Counted from the stretch's first letter, positions 46,064-54,852 are shown. The stretch is 64,000 nt of DNA from Nocardioides jensenii JCM 1364 = NBRC 14755 (GCF_001552535.1 NZ_BCRJ01000003.1:124001-188000), one strand, 5' to 3'. Notes: generated from the sequence alone by a model not told the origin. Numbers and translations: made by a program.

Positions 46064-46267
46064 CTACTTGATCTTCGCGGACTCGCTGGTCACGAAGAAC
46101 TTGATGGCGGCCACGACGATGCCGACGATGACGATCACGGCACCGGCCCAGATGACCTGCTCGATGGTGACCGAGCCGCGCTCGTCGCGGTGCTTGTCGA
46201 TCCGGTCTTCCAGGGCGGTGAGCACGGTGAGTGCCGCCATCTGGAGAGTGATGAAGAGCTTGAGCAT
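46064..46267 (-). CDS. Flp/Tad-type major pilin candidate
   Basis: 67 residues. DKHRDERGSVTIEQVIWAGA followed by VIVIVGIVVAAIKFFV is a class III pilin-like junction (G/S before a hydrophobic helix with E at +5) and one membrane helix. Flp pilins are 50-80 residues, so length fits. The 35-residue leader before the junction is longer than the typical Flp leader. Being first of the pseudopilin group and directly after tadC, it is the probable pilus subunit. Confidence 0.8.
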   Translation of the reverse strand: MLKLFITLQMAALTVLTALEDRIDKHRDERGSVTIEQVIWAGAVIVIVGIVVAAIKFFVTSESAKIK

Positions 46268-46332
46268 CGGCTTTGCTTCCTTTCTTGTGGTGGGTTCGGG
46301 TGACCCGGTTGTTTGGGGTCGGTGTTAGGTCG

Positions 46333-47247
46333 TTAGGTCGTGAATCGGAGCATCGAGGGGGCGATGAGGATCGCCATGAAGACGACGCCGAGGAGGCTGG
46401 CGGGGATGTACATGCGCTCGGATGCGGCGTTGGCCTTGCCGACTTCGGCGCTGAGCATCGCCGCGCGGAGCGCTGCGGCGCGGGCACGGAGGTTGGCGTA
46501 GATCTGGGATCCGTCCTGCCCGGACTGCTGCATGATGTCGGCGAGGTCGTCGAGCTCGGTGACTCCGAGTTCGTCGGCAAGGTCGTGGAGGGAGTCCCAG
46601 GGTGCGCGGGTCATGTAGCTGGCGCGGCGAAGCTCACTCTCGATTCGCTTGAACACCCAGGTGTCGCCCACCTCGGCTGCGGTGCGCAGGGCCTGCTGGC
46701 CGCTGGCCCCGTCGCGGACACCTGTGGCGACCATGTCGATGTAGGCACCGAGTGCACGGTTGAATTCGATGCGGGCCTTCTTCGCGTCGTCTATGGCGTT
46801 GTAGTTCGGCATGAACCAGAACAGCGTGGCCAGGGCCAGCGAACCGAAGGTGGGGATGACGAACGGGAGCGGCAGTCCGATGAGGGCGAAGAACGCGGCC
46901 AGCAGCGGAGGCATCACCAGGCCGAGCAGTGCCCAGACGACCTTCTGCCCATAGAACCGGGTCTCGCTGATCTGCAAGATGGCGAGGTCTCTGCGTGGCG
47001 TGCGTGCCCAGGCACCTCCGGGGAGGTTCTTCAGTGCCCATACGCCGACCCGGTCTACCAGCGAGCCTGACTCAGTGTCCTCGGCGCCTGAGGCCCCGGC
47101 GCCGTGACGTGGGACGACGTGGTCGGGTGAGAGTCGGTCCAGTGCGTCGACCAGGTCCGGGTCGGAGGGCGCGACTCTCCAGACCAGGAGGGCAACGGCC
47201 ATGCCGAGGAGTGTGCCGCTGGCGAGGGCGAGCTGGAGCCCGGTCAT
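46333..47247 (-). CDS. tadC: TadC-like type II/IV secretion inner-membrane platform protein
   Basis: 304 residues. A helix at the N-terminus (LALASGTLLGMAVALLVWRV), two central helices (VVWALLGLVMPPLLAAFFALIG and a second near 125-145) and a final one (MYIPASLLGVVFMAILIAPS) flank a T2SF domain containing FNRALGAYIDMVATGVRDGA and ELDDLADIMQQSGQDG. TadC and TadB form the membrane base on which the pilin is extracted. The ATG overlaps the tadB stop. Confidence 0.88.
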   Translation of the reverse strand: MTGLQLALASGTLLGMAVALLVWRVAPSDPDLVDALDRLSPDHVVPRHGAGASGAEDTESGSLVDRVGVWALKNLPGGAWARTPRRDLAILQISETRFYGQKVVWALLGLVMPPLLAAFFALIGLPLPFVIPTFGSLALATLFWFMPNYNAIDDAKKARIEFNRALGAYIDMVATGVRDGASGQQALRTAAEVGDTWVFKRIESELRRASYMTRAPWDSLHDLADELGVTELDDLADIMQQSGQDGSQIYANLRARAAALRAAMLSAEVGKANAASERMYIPASLLGVVFMAILIAPSMLRFTT

Positions 47248-48164
47248 GCCGTTGCTCCTTCGTTTCTGTTCTGCCGATGTGTGTTGCGCGCTTGGAGGTC
47301 AAGGAATCGCGGGAGGGGCTTGGCGACCGCCATCCGGCGCATCATCAGCAGTGTTGCGACGTAGGCGGCGAGGAGGATCGTGAGGATGACCTGTCCCAGC
47401 GGGGTGCCGTAGGGCTCGATGTAGTCACCGGTGAACGCGAGCAGGCCGAGGACGCCGAGGGTGATGGCCGTGACGGTGCGTGCGGTGGTGCGTGGCTTGG
47501 CTTGATCGGCCTCGATCTGGCGGCGTGCTCGCACGTCGGCGGCGACGGTCTCGGCGAGTGCGTCGAGGGCCTTGGCGAGGCCGGCCTGCCCGCGACCGCT
47601 GGCGGCAAGGATGAGCTGGCTGGCGACGACGTCGCCGGTGGAGTCATTGATGTCCTCGGCGAAGGCGCGCAGCACGTCTTCGGTGGTGACGTCGGTGCCG
47701 GAGCTGTTCCACAGCCGTGACACCAGCAACCCAACCTCGGTTGCGATCGGCGCGGGGACCGACTGCAGTGACTTGATGAGTGCCGAGCGCAGAGACTGGC
47801 CGGCCGTCAGCTTGCCGGCAAGCGAACGCGTCCACTCCTCGAGCGCCTCTAGTTTCTCGATGCTCGCCGCAGCCGGCGGCGACGAAAGCAGCACCGGGAT
47901 ACCGATGATGGCTGCCGGGACAAGCACAATGGCGATCACCCACCCGGTGACCAGTGCGATCAGCAGGCCGGTCGCGGTGCCGGCGGCGATGAGCTTGCGG
48001 GTTCGTGGCTTCATCTGGTCGAGGCGGCTGCTCAACTGCCCGAACGAGGCGAAGCCGCGTGCAGGGCCGGGCGGCTTGGGTGGTGCCGGTCGCAGGGCGT
48101 AGACCATACCGATCAGGCCGGCGACAACCAGGGCGCCGCAGACGGCGGGCACGAGCGGGTTCAT
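47244..48164 (-). CDS. tadB: TadB-like type II/IV secretion inner-membrane platform protein
   Basis: 306 residues. Membrane helices lie at about 5-24, 62-95, 232-250 and 255-280, flanking a T2SF domain with EWTRSLAGKLTAGQSLRSAL and LDALAETVAADVRARRQIEAD. It pairs with TadC as the platform for the TadA ATPase. 4-bp overlaps on both sides tie it into the operon. Confidence 0.88.
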   Translation of the reverse strand: MNPLVPAVCGALVVAGLIGMVYALRPAPPKPPGPARGFASFGQLSSRLDQMKPRTRKLIAAGTATGLLIALVTGWVIAIVLVPAAIIGIPVLLSSPPAAASIEKLEALEEWTRSLAGKLTAGQSLRSALIKSLQSVPAPIATEVGLLVSRLWNSSGTDVTTEDVLRAFAEDINDSTGDVVASQLILAASGRGQAGLAKALDALAETVAADVRARRQIEADQAKPRTTARTVTAITLGVLGLLAFTGDYIEPYGTPLGQVILTILLAAYVATLLMMRRMAVAKPLPRFLDLQARNTHRQNRNEGATA

Positions 48165-49849
48165 GGCGTGGCCACCCCCTCGTAGGCCTTGGCCTCTGTC
48201 GTGTAGGCCTCAAGGTCGAGTCCGTGGCGGACCAACTCGTGGGCGAGGTGATTGTCCAACTTGCCGGTCGCGATGGCCTGCCCTGCCCGGTTGGGGGCGA
48301 AGACTGGAGCGGTCGCGTAGCCCCTGACGGCGTCGGCGCTCGGGTCGACGACCAGGACCTCCTCGACCCAGCGCCGTTTCCGGGAGGTTCCGTCACCGTT
48401 GTCGCTCACTTCGGCGCGCAGGTACACCACGACGTCGATGGCGGCGGCGAGCTTGCTGATCGCGAGTTCGCGGGTGACCTGAGGGCCCTTCTCCATGGCA
48501 CAAGACACGAGCTTCTCGATGGTGTGGTCCGCGCTGCGCGCATGGGTGGTGCAGATGGAGCCCGGTCCGGACTCCATGGCCTTGAGCATGTCCCACACCT
48601 CGGGTCCACGGACCTCACCGACGATCTGGCGGGCGAGGGTGAACCGGAAGGAGTCGTGGAGGGCCTCTTCGAGGGTGAATTCCCCGGCTCGGCGGCCGTC
48701 GATGCCGACCTCGCCGGAGCCTGGCCGGTGCTCCCAGGCGTGCACGATGTGGTGCCGGTCGCGCAGCTCGTGCAGGTGCAGCTCGAATTCGGATTCGAAG
48801 GTGCCGATCATTTCCCAGGGCGGGATGCATGAGCACAGGGCTCGGACCCAGGTGGTCTTGCCGCTGCCCTGGACCCCGGAGACGACGATGCTTTTGCCGG
48901 CGCGGACGCAGGCGGCGAGGAAGCCGGCCAGGACGGGTCCGCAGGCCTTGTGGTCGTTGACCATCTCGTCCAGGGAGACCTCGCGCAGGCCGTGGCGTCG
49001 GATGACGACCGAGGTGTCGGCGGTGACCCATGAGGCGGCGGCCAGGCGGGCACCGCCGGGAAGTCGGAGGTGGAGGCTTGGCCTGGCTTCGGTGAAGGGT
49101 CGGTTCTGACGTGAACCGAGGTCGGCCAGGAACTCGCGCAACTCGTCTTCGGAATCGGCGATGGGAGGGACCTCAACCAGCGTGCCATCGGTGAGTTCCA
49201 GCCGCACCCAGCAGTCGGGGCCGGAGGCGATGATGATGATGTTCTCGACATCGCTCCTGTCGACGAGCGGCTGGAGTCGGCCCAGGCCGAACAGGGCTGC
49301 CCGGAGGGCCGTCTTGAGTGCCTTCTCTTCCTGAGGTGGCCACGGACGGCGGCCTGTGGAGACGAGGTTCTCGGCCTCGGTCTGGATCAGATCCTCGATG
49401 ACCTGGATACCCAGCTGCTCACGGCCCTCGTCGGTGATCCGTCCGCCCTCTTTGTCTAGGCGTGCGGTCAGCCGTGAGGAGACCTCGGCGCGGTACTGGG
49501 CAACCAGATCCCAGTCCAGGTCTACCTCGTGGTTTTGATCGTGGTCTGGGTGGTCGGCGTGCGAGTCATTGACGGGGTCGACGCCGACCAGGGGGCGCAG
49601 GGAGAACTCGGAACGAGCGCGTCCCGGTCGCGTCTCCTCGTTGGCCCAGGCACCGCCGAAGATCGGTAGCGAGGTCGGGTCGTCGTCGGCAGGCATCGGA
49701 TTGGTGCGCGGTGGCACGTTCGGTTCGTTGTTGGTGGCGCGGCTGCGGGCGAAGGGCGAACGCGTGTCGCGCTGGGAGGCGTGTCTCGCGGCGAGCCACT
49801 CGTCGGCGCTGAGCGGTTCGCGATCGGGGTGGTGTCCGTTGGTGCTCAC
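48161..49849 (-). CDS. tadA: TadA/CpaF-type pilus assembly ATPase (complete copy)
   Basis: 562 residues. An unusual N-terminal extension of about 120 disordered residues precedes the CpaF core. LGIQVIEDLIQTEAEN and FGLGRLQPLVDRSDVENIII come first. Walker A is GVQGSGKTTWVRAL at about 340, followed by FESEFELHLHELR, an Asp box (LARQIVGEVRGPEVWDMLKAM) and His box ICTTHARSAD near 440. It powers pilin polymerisation at the cytoplasmic membrane. It is intact and clearly different in sequence from the tadA slice at 63066-63338 (which has MRPSRVIVGEVRAEECLDLL), so the two are not copies of one gene. Confidence 0.92.
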   Translation of the reverse strand: MSTNGHHPDREPLSADEWLAARHASQRDTRSPFARSRATNNEPNVPPRTNPMPADDDPTSLPIFGGAWANEETRPGRARSEFSLRPLVGVDPVNDSHADHPDHDQNHEVDLDWDLVAQYRAEVSSRLTARLDKEGGRITDEGREQLGIQVIEDLIQTEAENLVSTGRRPWPPQEEKALKTALRAALFGLGRLQPLVDRSDVENIIIIASGPDCWVRLELTDGTLVEVPPIADSEDELREFLADLGSRQNRPFTEARPSLHLRLPGGARLAAASWVTADTSVVIRRHGLREVSLDEMVNDHKACGPVLAGFLAACVRAGKSIVVSGVQGSGKTTWVRALCSCIPPWEMIGTFESEFELHLHELRDRHHIVHAWEHRPGSGEVGIDGRRAGEFTLEEALHDSFRFTLARQIVGEVRGPEVWDMLKAMESGPGSICTTHARSADHTIEKLVSCAMEKGPQVTRELAISKLAAAIDVVVYLRAEVSDNGDGTSRKRRWVEEVLVVDPSADAVRGYATAPVFAPNRAGQAIATGKLDNHLAHELVRHGLDLEAYTTEAKAYEGVATP

Positions 49850-50688
49850 GTGCGTCCTCCGATCGTGGGAGCGAGCGAGGCTTGGTTGGCGGCGAGGATC
49901 GAGCCGATGGATGCGGCGGCGGCCCGGTAGCTGCGCAGCAGACTGGAGGATTCGAACTTGCGGGGCTTGCGTGCACCGTGGGAGTAGACCTCGGCCACCT
50001 CGGGGTCCCAGTCGATCGAGGCCACGACGGGGATCTGGAGGGCCTTGGCGACCTGACGGGCGGTGTAGGGCCTGACTCGCGGAACGACTGCCGGCACCGT
50101 CGGCCAGCGTCCGTCCTCGTCGACGAGTAGGGCACCCAGCCGGGGCAGGCCGGCCACGGTGACGAATTGTTCGCGCAATGCCGTGGCCCAGGATCTGGCG
50201 CCAGCCAGGGCCGGCAGTGAGTTCCGCGTGACGAGCAGGGTCAGATCAGAGGCCGCGATCAGCGGCTGGGGCCCGCCCACAAGGCCGAGGCGGCCGGCGT
50301 CGACGATGACGTCTTGGCCGTTGCGGTCCAGTGCCCGCAGTTGCTCGGCAAGGGGCTCCCACAGCGGGACCATGCTGGGGGCTTGTTCGTGGGAACGGAT
50401 GCCGGGCAGAAACCACGGTGCTCGTTCTGGCGGCGCTGCTGCGTCGAGGATCAGAGTCTCCCGCGGCAGGGCCTCAGCCAGGGCTCCGTCCCGGTGCGCC
50501 AGGGCCAGGTTGATCAGACCGCCGGTGGGTTCCTGTGCGCCGCGGAAGTAGCCGGCGAAGACACCCGATGCTCCGTCAGGCGCAGCATCGACCAAGAGAG
50601 CGGGCCGGGGCCAGTTCAGGGTGAATGCGAGCGCCGCGGTGGAGGCGCCAGGTGATCCACTCGCGGATGCCAGGACAATCAGCGCCAC
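49846..50688 (-). CDS. CpaE/TadZ-like MinD-family protein
   Basis: 280 residues. It opens with LIVLASASGSPGASTAALAF, a MinD-type P-loop missing the GK lysine. QDVIVDAGRLGL follows as the second strand/Asp region and LTLLVTRNSLPALAG as the next. CpaE/TadZ places the pilus machine at a cell pole or site. Position between the SAF protein and TadA is standard for a tad locus. The tail (VYSHGARKPRKFESSSLLRS) is basic. Confidence 0.8.
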   Translation of the reverse strand: MALIVLASASGSPGASTAALAFTLNWPRPALLVDAAPDGASGVFAGYFRGAQEPTGGLINLALAHRDGALAEALPRETLILDAAAPPERAPWFLPGIRSHEQAPSMVPLWEPLAEQLRALDRNGQDVIVDAGRLGLVGGPQPLIAASDLTLLVTRNSLPALAGARSWATALREQFVTVAGLPRLGALLVDEDGRWPTVPAVVPRVRPYTARQVAKALQIPVVASIDWDPEVAEVYSHGARKPRKFESSSLLRSYRAAAASIGSILAANQASLAPTIGGRT

Positions 50689-50691
50689 AGC

Positions 50692-51375
50692 TCAGCGCTC
50701 CCGGGCATCGAGCACGAGCGCAACACGTCCAGTTGCCGCGCGAGCTGCCAGATCGGCCGAGTCCCCCACCGGGACCGAGACGTTGACGACGGTCTCCCCG
50801 GTCTCCGCCACTCGACTAACACCAACCACGGTGGCGTCGATCGTGACCGGCTCCTCGTCGCCGATCTCGCCCTGATTACCGGGGGTGGTGACGATCCGGA
50901 CGCTGTCGCCGGAATACAGGGGCTCCGAGGGCATCTGTGCCGGGGTGAGACTGATGCCGACCAGGGATTCTCCCTCTCCCGGCACCAGTGTCTCTGCGAC
51001 CTGCTGCTCGGACAGCAGCGTGCCTGCCCACAGGTCGACGGCTGCTCGGCTGCCTTCGATACTTGACCTCTGGTCGCCGCTGATCGGTGTGAGCGCCGGG
51101 TCGACACTAACGCGCACAACCGAGATGTCTCCCGCCTCGATGACGTCGCCACGTGTGATGTCGCGGGAGACGACGAGGACTTCCTGAGTGTCGTTGAGCG
51201 AGGTGTAGGCGAAGGCTGCCCCCAGCGCTCCAGCGGCAACCAGGACCGCGCACAGTGCGAACAGCAACGGCCGGCGACGTTGCTTTGCCCTGGCGGTTAC
51301 CTTCGGGGCAGATGGCGCGATCGGTGGGGGCGGTGGTCCGCCCGCCTGCGGGTATGGGGTGGTGTCCAGCGACAT
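50692..51375 (-). CDS. SAF-domain protein (CpaB/RcpC-like), first gene of Tad operon
   Basis: 227 residues. A proline-rich cytoplasmic start, a membrane helix at about 35-58 (LLFALCAVLVAAGALGAAFAY) and a SAF domain (EVLVVSRDITRGDVIEAGDI, LAGTLLSEQQV) follow. CpaB/RcpC proteins act outside the membrane in pilus assembly and may bind wall glycans. As first gene, its upstream region with the palindrome and DnaA box should hold the promoter of the whole tad operon. Confidence 0.85.
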   Translation of the reverse strand: MSLDTTPYPQAGGPPPPPIAPSAPKVTARAKQRRRPLLFALCAVLVAAGALGAAFAYTSLNDTQEVLVVSRDITRGDVIEAGDISVVRVSVDPALTPISGDQRSSIEGSRAAVDLWAGTLLSEQQVAETLVPGEGESLVGISLTPAQMPSEPLYSGDSVRIVTTPGNQGEIGDEEPVTIDATVVGVSRVAETGETVVNVSVPVGDSADLAARAATGRVALVLDARER

Positions 51376-51677
51376 CAGCCGAGTCCTCTCGTCTCTCGAT
51401 CACCTACGTATTCACGTGGGCCGGAGCGATCACCTCGCTCACAAGTCGATAGAACAACACTAGTGCTGTTTGACCACCTATTAAGTTATCCACAAGTGCC
51501 GGATTCCGAGATGTCATCGCCCGAGTCCTTCGTCCGAGAGTGGCCGCGGCCCGCTCCCCCGATGGAACTGAGCTCTGACGCGTACCGAACGCTAGGGATC
51601 TATAGCACCACAAACGTCCAGTTTCTGCCTGACGCAGTTCTTTCCCTGTGGAGAAAGATCAACGTGGGTAAAGGTCC
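51376..51677. promoter_or_regulatory. Tad operon promoter region with 18-bp palindrome and DnaA box
   Basis: AACAACACTAGTGCTGTT at 51453-51470 is a palindrome with one mismatch (8 of 9 arm bases pair). A perfect DnaA box TTATCCACA lies at 51486-51494 on the plus strand, 15 bp away and 110 bp before the first tad gene. The 51601-51660 part is AT-richer than its surroundings. No gene is seen. The palindrome core CACTAG recurs upstream of the XRE gene (52139) and at 58780, so it may be that regulator's operator. Confidence 0.55.
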
Positions 51678-52130
51678 TCAGATGTTCGGGTTGGCCCGGA
51701 TTTCCCTGAGTCGCTGCGCTTCGCGGAAGCCGGCCACGACAACGCTGACTGGTTCGTCGACTGCCTTCGCCAGGGATTCGATGATCACGATGCTCGGGAG
51801 TCGGGTCCATTGACCGGCTTCCCAGCGAAGGTAGGTCGGCATCGAAAGGTTGGTGCGTGAGGCCAGTTGCGGCCCGGTGAGCCCGGCCTTGAGTCGCAGC
51901 CCCCTAAGATCGGGGATGTCGCCCTCGAAGTGGATCAGTCTGAGGGCAGGGATCCGCAGGGTGCGTGCCAGCTTGACCAGGAAGTCCGGCCGGGGCTCGG
52001 ACATGCCGAGTTCCCAGCGCGACACCCGTTCCCCGCCGGCTGCGCCGATGAGTCGCGCGAGCTCGTGCTGGGTCAGGCCCGCCTTCTCGCGGGCTGAGCG
52101 CAGCGCTGAAGGATCGACTCCGGTACTCAT
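51678..52130 (-). CDS. XRE-family regulator with two helix-turn-helix domains
   Basis: 150 residues, almost entirely two Cro/CI-type HTH units. The first spans about 9-62 (LRSAREKAGLTQHELARLIG, RVSRWELGMSEPRPDFLVKL) and the second about 76-128 (LRGLRLKAGLTGPQLASRTN, TYLRWEAGQWTRLPS). A tandem arrangement suggests binding of a direct or inverted operator as monomer or dimer. It ends 302 bp upstream of the tad operon and reads the same way, so it probably controls that operon or the rightward genes starting at 52410. Autoregulation via CACTAG at 52139 is possible. Confidence 0.82.
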   Translation of the reverse strand: MSTGVDPSALRSAREKAGLTQHELARLIGAAGGERVSRWELGMSEPRPDFLVKLARTLRIPALRLIHFEGDIPDLRGLRLKAGLTGPQLASRTNLSMPTYLRWEAGQWTRLPSIVIIESLAKAVDEPVSVVVAGFREAQRLREIRANPNI

Positions 52131-52409
52131 CGCCGCCCAACACTAGCGATCCGTGCCGAGACGTTGCGACGAGAGGCTCCGCTCGCCATCGAACGCACAC
52201 CGATGCCAGCGAGCCTGGCGCCCGCGTACGAGTTGCGACGTCGACGAGTGACCAGGTGTGAGGGCGGGCACGGGCACCGCGCGACAGGCGGTCTGGGGAC
52301 TTTTGGCTGGAACTCGGCCGAATGGCGGTCGGTTCGATATGGATCGCAGGATCCTGATCGCTCCGGGACTCATGGTCGCCCTAGGTGATCAACCAAAAAG
52401 GAGGATCTG
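52131..52409. promoter_or_regulatory. Divergent promoter region between XRE gene and maintenance module
   Basis: The gap is 279 bp with no convincing gene. AACACTAGCG at 52137-52146, 7 bp upstream of the XRE start, resembles one arm of the palindrome upstream of the tad operon. The rightward gene has a perfect AAGGAGG site just inside the right end. No clear -10/-35 pair could be picked. Confidence 0.4.
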
Positions 52410-52826
52410 ATGAGCACTTCCCCAGCCGAGAAGCCGGTCCCGGGCGTCGTCACCTTCACCGCCCAGGGCAACCGCGCCCTCGATCGTCTCGCCGCCAACC
52501 TGGTCGAGGAGTGCGATGGCTCCCTTACCAGGATCGCCGACATCCTCGAACAGGTGCTGTCAGTCGATCTCGAGGAACTCGCCGACAGACTCTGTGAACC
52601 CCTCGCAACTACGACCGCGGCAGGTTCGCCAACCGGGATCCCCGGCCAGGCCGCCCATCGACGACTCGACCGCGGCCGCAGGCGGCACCCCTTCTCTGTA
52701 TCCGCCGAGTGTCGGGCGTTGAATCATGTGTCCCCCAGAGATTTAAAGGGTTTAAAGACCGCTAAAGCCGGCCCATCGAGGAAGGGCACATTTAAACGAT
52801 TTCTAGAGGATGAATTGAGTGCCTGA
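52410..52826 (+). CDS. Hypothetical protein upstream of the AAA ATPase
   Basis: 138 residues. AAAGGAGG lies 7 bp before the ATG. Residues 12-65 are well-ordered helix (FTAQGNRALDRLAANLVEEC, ILEQVLSVDLEELADRL). The rest is basic and disordered. The last 30 codons are strikingly AT-richer and contain three TTTAAA hexamers. It overlaps the AAA ATPase gene by 8 bp, so co-translation is likely. The family is not recognised. Confidence 0.6.
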   Translation: MSTSPAEKPVPGVVTFTAQGNRALDRLAANLVEECDGSLTRIADILEQVLSVDLEELADRLCEPLATTTAAGSPTGIPGQAAHRRLDRGRRRHPFSVSAECRALNHVSPRDLKGLKTAKAGPSRKGTFKRFLEDELSA

Positions 52827-54048
52827 CGTGAACCCCTTCACTCCGACCTTCGGGACCAGTCCGCCGCTCCTTGTCGGTCGCGACAGCGATCTAGAGGACT
52901 TCCGTGAGGGCCTCCGAGACGGTCCAGGGTCACCAGAGCGCGCGACCCTCGTCACCGGGCTGCGCGGCACCGGGAAGACGGTCATGCTTAACGCCTACGA
53001 GGACGTCGCCGGCGTCGAGGGCTGGTTGGTGATCTCCGAGACCGCGACGCCGAACCTGATTGACCGCATTATTCATGAGCAATTGCCCCGCCTCTTGGCC
53101 GACGTTGACCCTCGGCAGACCACGTCGCATCTGACCGGTGTCTCCCTCCCGGGTGGCTTTGGCGCCGACCGGGAGGTCTCCGAGAGGCACGCTCCCCGCG
53201 CTGGGCTCCGGTCCCAACTGACCTTGCTGACCGACGTTCTGGGCGAGCGGGGCGGCGTCCTCATCACTGTCGATGAGGTTCACCGCAAGGGCGTCGGGGA
53301 GCTGCGTGAGCTCGGCATGACGATCCAGCATGCGTTCCGCGAGCGCCGCAATGTTGCCTTCGTTGGTGCCGGCCTTCCGTCGGCGGTTGACGACCTGCTC
53401 TCTGACGAGGTCTCGACGTTTCTGCGTCGTGCCGACCGGCGTCACCTCCGCACGGTCAGACCCGAGGAAGTCACTGAAGGGCTCGCCGTCCCCATCCGTG
53501 CAGCAGGCAGGGACATCACTCCCGAGGCGTTACAGATCGCGGTCACCGGCACGGGCGGGTACCCGTTCATGATCCAGCTGGTCGGACTGCACGTCTGGCG
53601 AGCCGACAGCGCCGCCACTGTGATCGACCCCGACCAGGCCCGTCGAGGCGTTGACCACGCGCGCCGCAAGGTCGGCCAGCTTGTGCATGCCAGCGCCCTG
53701 GCCGACCTCTCTGATGTCGACCGCTCGTTCCTGGCCGCGATGGCCCACGACGACAGCTCGAGCCGGATGGCCGACATCGCGGCCCGCCTCGGGGTCAGTC
53801 CCGCCTACGCCGGCCAGTACCGGATGCGGCTCATCGCCGCGGAGGTCATCGAGCCCCGCGGCCACGGCCTGGTCAACTTCACCCTCCCGGGCCTGCGCGA
53901 CTATCTGCGCGAGCACGCCGCCAGCAGCCATTGGAGTCCGGATGTCGATCCGCACCCGACGGGCCGTCCTGAGCTGCCCGGTGCTGCGCAGGAGAGGAGT
54001 CAACTCCCGCGGCCGCCTGACGACAACGACACCCCGCGATTGCCCTGA
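52819..54048 (+). CDS. Orc1/Cdc6-like AAA+ ATPase with winged-helix tail
   Basis: 409 residues from a GTG. LLVGRDSDLEDFREGL leads into Walker A TGLRGTGKTVMLNAYEDVAG (~50). Walker B is VLITVDEVHRKGV (~150), then sensor-like RNVAFVGAGLPS. Residues about 285-365 form a winged helix (LSDVDRSFLAAMAHD, MADIAARLGVSPAYAGQYRMR). This architecture is the archaeal Orc/Cdc6-like ATPase common in actinobacteria and mobile elements. It may act in replication or in gene control; with a DnaA-domain protein nearby, a replication or maintenance role for the element is plausible. The C-terminal 45 residues are disordered. Confidence 0.82.
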   Translation: MPDVNPFTPTFGTSPPLLVGRDSDLEDFREGLRDGPGSPERATLVTGLRGTGKTVMLNAYEDVAGVEGWLVISETATPNLIDRIIHEQLPRLLADVDPRQTTSHLTGVSLPGGFGADREVSERHAPRAGLRSQLTLLTDVLGERGGVLITVDEVHRKGVGELRELGMTIQHAFRERRNVAFVGAGLPSAVDDLLSDEVSTFLRRADRRHLRTVRPEEVTEGLAVPIRAAGRDITPEALQIAVTGTGGYPFMIQLVGLHVWRADSAATVIDPDQARRGVDHARRKVGQLVHASALADLSDVDRSFLAAMAHDDSSSRMADIAARLGVSPAYAGQYRMRLIAAEVIEPRGHGLVNFTLPGLRDYLREHAASSHWSPDVDPHPTGRPELPGAAQERSQLPRPPDDNDTPRLP

Positions 54049-54444
54049 TGACACACGGCTACGGCGATCGGACGGTTGTGCCGGGCCGAGTCGGCGCCGT
54101 GACCTCGGGTAGCGGAGCGGTACGAGGCTTCGGAGGTCCGAGGTCGGCCACTCCTCGAGCAGCTCGTCGTCATCCGCGGACAGCGATGCCACCGTGGGAT
54201 CGTAGTAAGCGTTCCATGCCCCGCCCGTAGACCTCCACGGCAGCGGGCGCCTCAACCCACGCCGTTACCGCGATCGCCGCGCAATGCCGCCTGGTCGTCC
54301 ATGGCCGCCCAGGTTCCCGCCCATCCGCACAGTTGGGAGCCCTGCCCAGTTATCCACAGGCAAGCGATGACCTCCGTGCGAGCGCCGCCGCGATCAGCGA
54401 CACTTCGGACACCAGAACCCCATCACGGGCAGAAGGAGCGATGG
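54049..54444. promoter_or_regulatory. Gene-free gap with DnaA box 86 bp before the next gene
   Basis: A 396-bp stretch. The minus strand contains a short protein-like patch (NAYYDPTVASLSADDDELLEEW, about 54155-54220 region) with no closable gene, perhaps a remnant. A perfect DnaA box TTATCCACA lies at 54350-54358 on the plus strand within CAGTTATCCACAGG, the same extended context as at 58887. The box is the only distinct site seen. Confidence 0.5.
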
Positions 54445-54852
54445 ATGGACAACAACGACGACTGTCAGGCCACTGGACACGCGACGGCCGCCCGCGAACA
54501 CGTCCACAGCTTCAACCGAGCCACGATGTGGGTACGAGACCAGATCCCATCCGAGACCTCAGACCAGCTCGCCGAGTTCGCCGACATCGCGGCCGTGCTC
54601 CCCCAAGCCTTCTCACAGCTATCCAGAGCGCTTCAGCAGACCCTGACCCACCAGGTGCTCAGCATGGACTCCATGACTGAGGAGACCGACCCCTCGATGG
54701 CGATCGGGCTCGCGCGGCTCCACCTTGAGGAGGCGCGCGGCCTCGCGGTCGACCTCCACAAGCACCTCACCTCGGCCAGCAACGCCACCGCCCACATCAT
54801 CAGCCAAGGCATCGACGACGACCAAGAGCCGATGCCCGGACCCCAGGACTAA
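54445..54852 (+). CDS. Hypothetical helical protein of the maintenance module
   Basis: 135 residues from the ATG at 54445, with GAAGGAGCG upstream (longer frames lack a site). The product is helical and acidic: HSFNRATMWVRDQIPSETSD, LPQAFSQLSRALQQTLTHQV, ARLHLEEARGLAVDLHKHLT. No motif is recognised. Its structure (long helices, no enzyme motif) and small size resemble the proteins encoded at 55156 and 58988, so these may be related parts of one complex. Confidence 0.65.
   Translation: MDNNDDCQATGHATAAREHVHSFNRATMWVRDQIPSETSDQLAEFADIAAVLPQAFSQLSRALQQTLTHQVLSMDSMTEETDPSMAIGLARLHLEEARGLAVDLHKHLTSASNATAHIISQGIDDDQEPMPGPQD

Noticed and set aside
41549..51375. Tad locus as the host copy disrupted by the element
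   Set aside because: Its tadA is complete and differs from the slice between the recombinases, so it is a separate locus inside the element.
51453..51470. Reading the palindrome before the tad operon as a terminator
   Set aside because: No T-run follows on either strand, and it lies upstream of the operon start, so an operator is more likely.
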